In this document: piece by piece, positions 55,201-64,000 of the stretch
Layout of the letters: every line of letters starts with the position of its first letter
Position numbering within the stretch: the first letter of the stretch is position 1
Origin: Callipepla californica brunnescens
Taxonomy: Eukaryota > Chordata > Aves > Galliformes > Odontophoridae
Length of the DNA stretch: 64,000 nt
Direction: 5' to 3'
Assembly (NCBI GenBank): GCA_023055505.1
Contig: JALIRH010000076.1
Location: 2,058,001-2,122,000, forward strand
Position numbers and translations under genes: made by a program
Notes under the pieces: generated by a model
The model's database searches: none
Seen by the model: only the letters and a program-made list of their open reading frames with translations
What the model was told of the DNA's origin: nothing

Positions 55201-58200
55201 CCTAACCCTAACCCTAAACCTTAACCCTACCCTAACCCTACCCTAAACCTAACCCTAACCTTAAACCCTAACCCTAACCCACCAGATCCCTAACCCTAAC
55301 TCTAACCCTAACCCTACTGATTCCTTACCCTAACCCTACCCTAACTCTAACCTAACCCTAACCCTATTCCTAACCCCAACTTTAACCCTACCCTAACCCT
55401 AACCCTTAACCCTACCCTAACCCTTATCCTAACCGTAACCCCTGACTCTACCCTAACCCCTAACCCTAACCCTACCCTAATCCCAACCCAACCCTAACAC
55501 TAACCCTACCCTAACCCTTACCCTAACATTGACCCTAACCCTGACCCTTACCTATCCCTAACCCTTACCCTAACACTAACCCTAACCCTGCCCTAACCCT
55601 TACCATAACCCTAACCCTAACCCTAGCCCTACCCTAACCCCAACCCTATCCCTAACCCTACCCTTACCCTAACCTTAACCCTAACTCTGCCCTAACCCTT
55701 ACCATAACCCTAACCCTAACCCTAGCACTACCCTAACCCTACCCTAACCCTAACCCCAACCCTATCCCTAACCCTACCCTTACCATAACTTTAACCCTAA
55801 CCCCTAACCCTTATCCTAACCTTAACCCCTGACGCTACCCTAACCCCTAACCCTAACCCTACCCTAACCCTAACCCAACCCTAACCCTACCCTAACCCTT
55901 ACCCTAAACCAAACCCTACCCTAACTCTAACCCTAACCCTTACCCTGACCCTAACCCCTAACCCTAACCCTTACAGTAACCCCTAACCCTACCCTAACCC
56001 TAACCCCTAACCTTAACCCCTAACCCTAAACCCTAACCCTAACCCTACACTAACCCTAATCTAAACTAACCCTAACCCTATTGATGGACCCAAAACCTAA
56101 CCCTAACCCTACACTAACCATAACACTTAACCTAACCGTACCCTAACCCTAACCCTGACCCTAACCCTGACTCAAACCCTACCCTTAACCCTGACCCTAA
56201 CCCTACCCTAACCCTAACACTACCCTAACATTTACCCCAAACCCTAACCCTTACCTAACCATAACCCTAACACTAAAACTAACCCTACTCTAACCCCTAA
56301 CCCTACCCTAACCCTTACCCTAACACTAACCCTAAACCTACCCTAACCGTGACCCTAACCCCTAACCCCAACCCCAAAGCCCTAACCCTAACCCTCCCCC
56401 TAACCCCAACCCAACCCTAACCCTAACCCCAACCCTACCCTAACCCTAACACTAACCCCTAACCCTACCCTAGCCCTAACTCCTAACCCCTAATTTTAAC
56501 CCTAACACTAACCCTAGCCCTACCCTAACCCTAACCCTACCCCTTACACTAACCATACCCTAACCCTAAAACTGACCCTACACCATCCCTGACCCTAACC
56601 CTAACCCTTACCCTAACCCTTACCTATCCCTAACCCTACTCTAACCCTTAACCCTAACCCTACCCTAACCCTTACCCATACCCCTACCCCTAACCCCTAA
56701 ATCTAGCCCTACCCTAAGCCTAACCCTACCCTATCCCTAACCCTTACCCTAACCATTACCTATCCCTAACCCTACCCTAACCCTAACCATACCCCTACCC
56801 CTAACCCCTAAATCTAGCCCTACCCTAAGCCTAACCCTACCCTATCCCTAACCCTTACCCTAACCATTACCTATCCCTAACCCTACCCTAACCCTAACCA
56901 TACCCCTACCCCTAACCCCTACATCTAGCCCTACCCTAACCCTAACCCTACCCTATCCCTAACCCTAACCCTTACCCTAACACTTACCTATCCCTAACCC
57001 TACCCTAACCCTACCCCTAACCCTACCCTAACCCTGACTCAAACCCTACCCTTAACCGTGACCCTGACCCTAACCCTACCCTAACCCTTACCTACCCCTA
57101 ACCCATAACCCTAACCCTAACCCTACCCTAACATTTACCCTAACCCTTACCTAACCATAACACTAACACTAACCCTAAACCTAACCTAACCCTACCCTAA
57201 CCGTGACCCTAACCCCTATCCCCAACCCGTAAGCGCAAACCCTAACCCTGTCCCTAACCCCATCCCTACCCTAACCCTAACCACAACCCTACCCTAACCC
57301 TAAACCTAACACTAACCCCTAACCCTACCCTAGCCCTAATCCCTAACCCATACCCTACCCTAACACTACCCTACCCTTACCCTAAACCTACTCTATCTCT
57401 ACCCTTACCCTAACCCTATCCTAAACCTAACTATAACCCTACCCTAACTCTAACCCTAACCCTAACTCTTACCCTATCCCTAACACTAACCCCTAACCCT
57501 GACACTGACCCTAACCACTAAACCTAACCCTTACCGTAAATTCTAATCCAACCCTAACCCTAACCCTACCCTAACCCTACCCATACCCCTACCCCTAACC
57601 CTAACCTAACCCTAACACTACCCTAACCCTAACCCCTAACCCTAACCCCTAACCGTAGCCCTACCCTAACCCTACCCCTCACCCTAACCCTAACACTACC
57701 CTAACCCTAACCCCTAACCCTAACCGTAGCCCTACCCTAACCCTACCCCTCACCCTAACCCTATCCCTTACCCTAACCCTTACCTATCCCTAACCCTAAC
57801 CCTAAACCTTAACCCTACCCTAACCCTACCCTAAACCTAACCCTAACCTTAAACCCTAACCCCAACCCACCAGATCCCTAACCCTAACTCTAACCCTAAC
57901 CCTACTGATTCCTTACCATAACCCTACCCTAACCCTAACCCTACCCTAAACTTAACCCCTAACCCTAACCCTTACCCTAACCCTAACATTGACCCTATCC
58001 CTGACCCTAACCCCTAACCCTAACCCTTACCGTAACCCCTAACCCTAAACCCTAACCCTAACACTAACCCTACACTAACCCTAACCTAAACTAACCCTAA
58101 CCCTAAACTAACCCTAATCTAAACTAACCCTAACCCTATTGATGGACCCAAAACCTAACCCTAACCCTACCCTAACCCTAACACTTACCCTAACCGTACC

Positions 58201-61200
58201 CTAACCCTAACCCTGACCCTAACCCTGACTCAAACCCAACCCTTAACCCTGACCCTAACCCTACCCTAACCCTCACTCAAACCCTACCCTTAACCCTGAC
58301 CCTAACCCTACCCTAACCCTTACCTATCTCTAACCCTACCCTAACCCTAACCCTAACCCTACCCTATCCCTACCCTAACCCTCCAATCTAACCCTAATTC
58401 TACTCTAACCCTTACCCCTAACCCTAACCCTACCCTAACCCTAAACCCTAATCCTACCATAACCCTATTGATGGACCCTAATTCTACCTTAACCCTAACC
58501 CCTAACCCTAACACTAACCCTACACTAACCCTAATCTAAACTAACCCTAACCCTATTGATGGACCCAAAACCTAACCCTAACCCTACCCTAACCATAACA
58601 CTTAACCTAACCGTACCCTAACCCTAACCCTGACCCTGACTCAAACCCAACCCTTAACCCTGACCCTAACCCTACCCTAACCCTTACCTAACCCTAACCC
58701 TACCCTAACCCTAACATTTACCCTAACCCCTAACCCTTACCCTAACCCTTACCTAACCATAACCCTAACACTAAAACTAACCCTACTCTAACCCCTAACC
58801 CTACCCTAACCCTTACCCTAACACTAACCCTAACCCTACACTAACCCCTAACCCTAACCCCTAAGCCCTAACCCTAACCCTGCCCTAACCCTAACCCCAA
58901 CCCTGCCCTAACCCTAACCCTGCCCATAACCCTAATACTAACCCCTAACCCTACCCTAGCCCTAACTTCTAACCCCTAATTTTAACCCTAACACTAACCC
59001 TAGCCCTACCCTAACCCTACCCCTTACACTAACCATACCCTAACCCTAACACTGACCCTACCCCCATCCCTGACCCTAACCCTAACCCTTACCCTAACCC
59101 TTACCTATCCCTAACCCTACCCTAACCCTTACCCATACCCCTACCCCTAACCCCTAAATCTAGCCCTACCCTAAGCCTAACCCTACCCTATCCCTGACCC
59201 TAACCCTAACCCTTACCTATCCCTAACCCTTCCCTAACACTAAACCTAACCCTGCCCTAACCCTTACCATAACCCTAACCCTAACCCTAGCCCTACCCTA
59301 ACCCTACCCTTACCCTAACCTTAACCCTAACCCTGCCCTAACCCTTACCATAACCCTAACCCTAACCCTAGCCCTACCCTAACCCTACCCTAACCCCAAC
59401 CCTATCCCTAACCCTAACCCTAACCCCTAACCCTACCCTAACCCTTATCCTAACATTAACCCCTGACGCTACCCTAAGCCGTTACCCTAACCCTACCCTA
59501 ACCCTAACCCAACCCTAACCCTACCTTAACCCTTACCCTAAACCAAACCCTACCCTAACTCTAACCCTAACACTTACCCTGACCCTAACCCCTAACCCTA
59601 ACCCTTAACGTAACCCCTAACCCTACCCTAACCCTAACCCCTAATCTTAACCCCTAACCCTAAACCCTAACCCTAACACTAACCCTAACCCTATTGATGG
59701 ACCCAAAACCTACCCCTAACCCTACCCTAACCATAACACTTACCCTAACCGTACCCTAACCCTAACCCTACCCTAACCCTCACCCTAACACTACCCTAAC
59801 ATTACCCTAACATTTACCCTAACCCCTAACCCTTACCCTAACCCTTACCTGACCATAACCCTAACACTAAACCTAACCCTAACCCTAACTCCTAAGCCCT
59901 AACCCCACCCTAACCCTAACCCTGCCCCTAACACCTAACCCTACCCTAGCCCTAACCCCTAATTTTAACCCTAACCCCTAACCCTAACCCTACCCTAACC
60001 CTAACCCTGCCCCTTACCCTAACCATACCCTAACCCTAACACTGACCCTACCCCTTTCCCTGACCCTAACCCTTACTCTAACCCTTACCTATCCCTAACC
60101 CTACCCTAACCCTTAACCCGAACCCTACCCTAACCCTTACCCTAACCCCTAACCCTAACCCTACACTAACCCTCAAATCTAACCCTAATTCTACCCTAAC
60201 CCTAACCCCTAACCCTACCCTAACCCTAACCCTGACTCAAACCCTACCCTTAACCCCGACCCTAACCCTACCCTAACCCTTACCCTAACACTACCCTAAC
60301 ATTTACCCTAACCTTTAAACCTTACCTAACCATAACACTAATACTAAAACTAACCCTACCCTAACCCCTAACCCTACCCTAACCCTTTCCCTAACACTAA
60401 CCCTAACCCTGCACTAACCGTGACCCTAACCCCCAACCCCAACCCCTAAGCCCTAACCCTAACCCTGCCCCTAACCCCAACCCTACCCTAACCCTAACCC
60501 TGCCCCTAACCCTAACACTAACCCCTAACCCTACCCTAGCCCTAACCCCTAACCCCTAATTTTAACCCTAACCATTAACCCTAGCCCTACCCTAACCCTG
60601 CCCTAACCCTAACCATACCCTAACCCTAACACTGACCCTAACCCTATCCCTGACCCTAACCCTTACCTATCCCTAACCCTACCCTAACCCTTAACCCTAA
60701 CCCTACTCTAACACTTACCCTAACCCCTAACCCTAACCCTATCCCTTACCTAACCCTATCCCTACACTAACCCTCAAATCTAACCCTAATTCTACCCTAA
60801 CCCTAACCCCACCCTAAACCTAACCCTGACTCAAACCCTACCCTTAACCCTGACCCTAACCCTACCCTAACCCTTACCTAACCCTAACCCTACCCTAACC
60901 CTAACACTACCCTAACATTTACCCTAACCCCTAACCCTTACCTAACCATAACACTAACACTAAAACTAACCCTACCCTAACCCCTAACCCTACCCTAAAC
61001 CTTACCCTAACACTAACCCTAACCCTGCACTAACCGTGACCCTAACCCCTAACCCCAACCCCTAAGCCCTAACCCTAACCCTGCCCCTAACCCCAACCCT
61101 ACCCTAACCCTAACCCTGCCCCTAACCCTCACACTAACCCCTAACCCTACCCTAGCCCTAACCCCTAACCCCTAATTTTAACCCTAACCCTTAACCCTAG

Positions 61201-62716
61201 CCCTACCCTAACCCTGCCCTAACCCTAACCATACCCTAACCCTAACACTGACCCTAACACTATCCCTGACCCTAACCCTTACCTATCCCTAACCCTACCC
61301 TAACCCTACCCTAACACCTAACCCTAACCCTAACCCTATCCCTTACCTAACCCTAACCCTACACTAACCCTCAAATCTAACCCTAATTCTACCCTAACAC
61401 TAACCCCTAACCCCTAACCCTAACCCTAACCCTACCCTACCCCTGACTCAAACCCTACCCTTAACCCTCCTTAACCCTACCCTAACCCTTACCTAACCCT
61501 AACCCTACCCTAACCCTTAACCCTAACCCTACCCTAACATTTACCCTAACCCCTAACCATAACCCTAACACTAACCCTAACCCTAACCTTACCCTACCCT
61601 AACCGTGACCCTAACCCCTAACCCCAACCCATAAGCCCTAACCCCAAACCCTTACCTAACCCAAACCCTACCCTAATCCTAACCCTAACCCTGCCCCTAA
61701 CCCTAACACAAACCCCTAACCCTACCCTAGCCCTACCCTAGACCTAACCCTACCCTAGCCCTAACCCCTAACCCCTAACCCAAAATCTAACCTTACCCTA
61801 AACCTACCCTAACCCTACCCTTACCCTAACTCTAACCCTAACACTAACCCTACCCTAACTCTTACCCTATCCCTAACGCTAAGCCCTAACCCTGACACTG
61901 ACCCTAACTCCTAACCCTAACCCTTACCGAAAATTCTAATCCAACCCTAACCCTAACCCTACCCTAACCCTACCCATACCCCTACCCCTAACCCTACACT
62001 AACCCTTACCCTAACCCTTACCTATCCCTAACCCTAGCCCTACCCTAACCCTAACCCTTACCCTAGCCCTAACCCTTACCCTAACCCTTACCTATCTCTA
62101 ACCCAACCCTAACCCTTAACCCTAACCCTTAACCCTAACCCTACCCTAACCCTCCAATCTAACCCTAATTCTACTCTAACCCTAACCCTACCCTAACCCT
62201 AAACCCTAACCCTACCATAACCCTATTGATGGACCCTAGTTCTACCCTAACCCTAACCCCTAACCCCTAACCCTAACCCCTAACCCTAACACCTAACCCT
62301 AACACCTAACCCTATTGATGGACCCTAACTGTAACACTAACCCTACCCGTAATCCTACCCCTAACCCTTACCCAACCCTAACCCTAACCCTTACCCTACC
62401 CTAACCCTAACCCTTACCCTAAACCTAACCCTACCCTAATTCTAACCCTAACCCTGACCCTATCCCTAAATCTAACCCCTGACCCTAACCCCTAACCTTA
62501 ACCCCTAACCCTAACCCTACCCTTACCCTAACCCTACACCCTAACCCTAAACCCTACCCTAACCTAACCCTAACCCTACCCTAACCCTAAAACCCTAACC
62601 CTACCTCACACCCTACCCTTAACCCTGACCCTAATACTTACCCTAACCATTATCTAACCCTAACCCTACCCCATCCCTACCCTACCCCTTAAACCTAACC
62701 CTAACCCTACCCTAAC
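52236..62716. repeat. Long degenerate telomere-like array (CCCTAA strand) with higher-order structure
   Basis: About 10.5 kb of CCCTAA/CCCTA/CCCCTAA mixtures on the plus strand, almost free of long pure runs, unlike a working telomere. Non-telomeric markers recur. ATTGATGGACCC or a close variant occurs about 11 times between 53,570 and 62,325. CTGACTCAAACCCTACCCTT recurs near 53,058, 57,037, 60,233 and 60,826, with relatives elsewhere. CCCCTAATTTTAACCC recurs near 60,545 and 61,170. Spacing of about 600-625 bp in 60.2-61.5 kb indicates a higher-order repeat. No gene or mobile element is visible in it. Confidence 0.92.
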
Positions 62717-63699
62717 GGTGTCAGAATGTGACAGTCACAATATCAAAGTATCACAATGTCAGAATGTCAGTGTCACAAGGTTAGAATTTCACAATGCCAA
62801 AATATCACAATGTGAGAATCTAAAAATGTCACAGTGTCAGAATGTCAGAATGCAAAAATGAAAGACTGTCACAATACCAGAATGTAAAAATTTCACAGTC
62901 AGAATATTACAGTGTCACAATGTCAGAAGGTCGCATTTTCAGAATGTCAGTACGTGAGGATGTCAGAACGTCACAATGTCACAAAGTGAGAATATGAGAA
63001 TGTCAGAATAACAGAATGTCAGAATGCGAGAACGAAATGATGTCAGAATGTGATTATGTGAGAATGTCCGAATTTCAGAATGTCAGAATGTCACAACGTC
63101 AGAATGCAAGAATATCAGAATGTCCTAAGTTGAGAATGTCACAATGTATCTGAATAGAAGAATGTAACATTGGCACAATCTCAGAATGTAACAAAGACAT
63201 CACATCATAATGTCAGAATGTCAGAATTTCACAACTTCACAATGTCACAATGAGAGAATTTCAGAACGCAGCAATGTAACAATCTGAGAATGTCACAATA
63301 TCAGATTGTCAGAATGTCAGAATGACAAAATGTGAGAATATCACAATATCACTATGCCAGATTCCCAAAATGCCACGATGTCACAATCTCAGAATGTCAG
63401 AATCACAGAATTTGACACTGCGAGAATATCACAAAGTCACAAAGCCACAATGTCATAATATCACAATATCACAATGTCAGAATGTCACTATGGCAGATTG
63501 TCAGAATGCCAGAACATCAGAAGGTGAGAATATAAGAATGTCAGAATGTCACAATGTCACAATGAGAGAATATTAGAATGTCACAATGTCAACATGTCAG
63601 AATGTGAGAAAGGGAGAATGTCATGATGTCAGAATGTCTTAATGTCAGAATGTCAAATCGTCACAACCTCCCAATTAAAATTCAGGGAATATGACTGTG
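62717..63699. repeat. 8-bp minisatellite, right block
   Basis: The same octamer family as 731-4,530, starting abruptly after CCTAAC at 62,716. Its end, AGGGAATATGACTGTG at 63,684-63,699, is the phase at which the left block resumes (CTGTGTCAAAACGTCAC at 726), as if the LTR had split one array. Confidence 0.93.
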
Positions 63700-64000
63700 T
63701 GTGAAAGACAGCAACTGTTTTTGACTTTTGTTGTCTCAAAGCTTGCTTCATGAGGTCTTTCTGGCTAGAAGACTCTAATTGACAACTGCTTGGAGAAGCT
63801 GATCATCACAAAGGACAATAATACTTGTATGGCACCGAAAGTACTACTCCTGTTGATTTATCTGTTGGGCCAGATGTGTTGGGTGGGCACAAATCAAACT
63901 AATGCCAGAACACGGAGGCAGCTAAAGAAAGCAGGATAGACACCCTGTTGTCCCTACAAGACAAGCCTCTCTTAAAACAAAACACCCACATGAATGGTGA
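63700..64000 (+). mobile_element. 5' part of the boundary-spanning LTR
   Basis: It starts TGTGAAAGACAG after CTGTG (63,695-63,699). The first 198 bp are not seen at the window start; the last 103 bp are identical to 1-103. Same strand as the LTR part at 1-725. Confidence 0.85.
63898..64000 (+). repeat. Terminal direct repeat, right copy
   Basis: Identical to bases 1-103 by eye; offset 63,897 bp. See the left copy. Confidence 0.95.

Noticed and set aside
1..64000. tRNA, rRNA or other structured RNA genes
   Set aside because: I saw no cloverleaf with conserved A/B boxes and no rRNA-like sequence; only primer-binding-site matches to tRNA ends in ERVs.

Overview
The window looks like nuclear DNA from a bird, most likely a galliform such as chicken, from a repeat-dominated subtelomeric or dot-microchromosome region. 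The signs are a CR1-type LINE, several avian-style endogenous retroviruses (ERVs), long (CCCTAA)n/(TTAGGG)n-like arrays, G-rich minisatellites around a CpG island, and intron-bearing fragments of vertebrate genes. I see no complete protein-coding gene. No alignment was run: family names rest on motifs and on remembered protein sequences.

Layout. 1-725 is the 3' part of an LTR; its 5' part is at 63,700-64,000, and bases 1-103 are identical to 63,898-64,000. 731-4,530 is an 8-bp minisatellite, interrupted by a second candidate LTR. 4,541-15,262 is an 11-bp minisatellite, split at 8,596-9,446 by a CpG island holding a first exon that resembles SGF29 (minus strand). 15,263-19,680 is a truncated minus-strand ERV (ERVL-like RT, lysine-tRNA primer site) with an unusual membrane-protein ORF before gag; its LTR abuts a CR1 fragment (19,681-20,200). 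20,375-23,051 holds four XPO1-like exons with introns. 23,808-25,170 is a degenerate TTAGGG-strand block. 25,175-27,763 is a gamma-like ERV (histidine-tRNA primer site) cut off after protease. 27,764-42,130 is a nearly identical 5.2-kb repeat of telomere-like DNA, in about 2.7 copies. The last copy runs into a 4.2-kb class II ERV (protease to 3' LTR, 41,943-46,308). 46,309-48,290 is a 10-bp minisatellite carrying four CTCF-like motifs. 48,291-50,636 is GC-rich DNA with a second CpG island and repeated copies of the SGF29-like terminal exon. 50,637-52,235 is a partial fourth copy of the 5.2-kb unit, holding a solo LTR with a clear 5-bp target duplication. 52,236-62,716 is degenerate telomere-like DNA with its own higher-order motifs, and 62,717-63,699 returns to the 8-bp minisatellite.

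How it fits together. The genes do not form a working pathway; this is a sink where gene fragments, ERVs and tandem repeats have been joined and amplified. The main structural point is that both ends of the window fall in the same LTR, and that LTR's two outer flanks carry matching 5-bp duplications in the same phase of the 8-bp array. That suggests a 63,897-bp tandem unit, a circular molecule, or a circularised contig. Most long open frames here are by-products of repeat units of 6, 8, 10 or 11 bp, whose triple length is a whole number of codons and which contain no stop.
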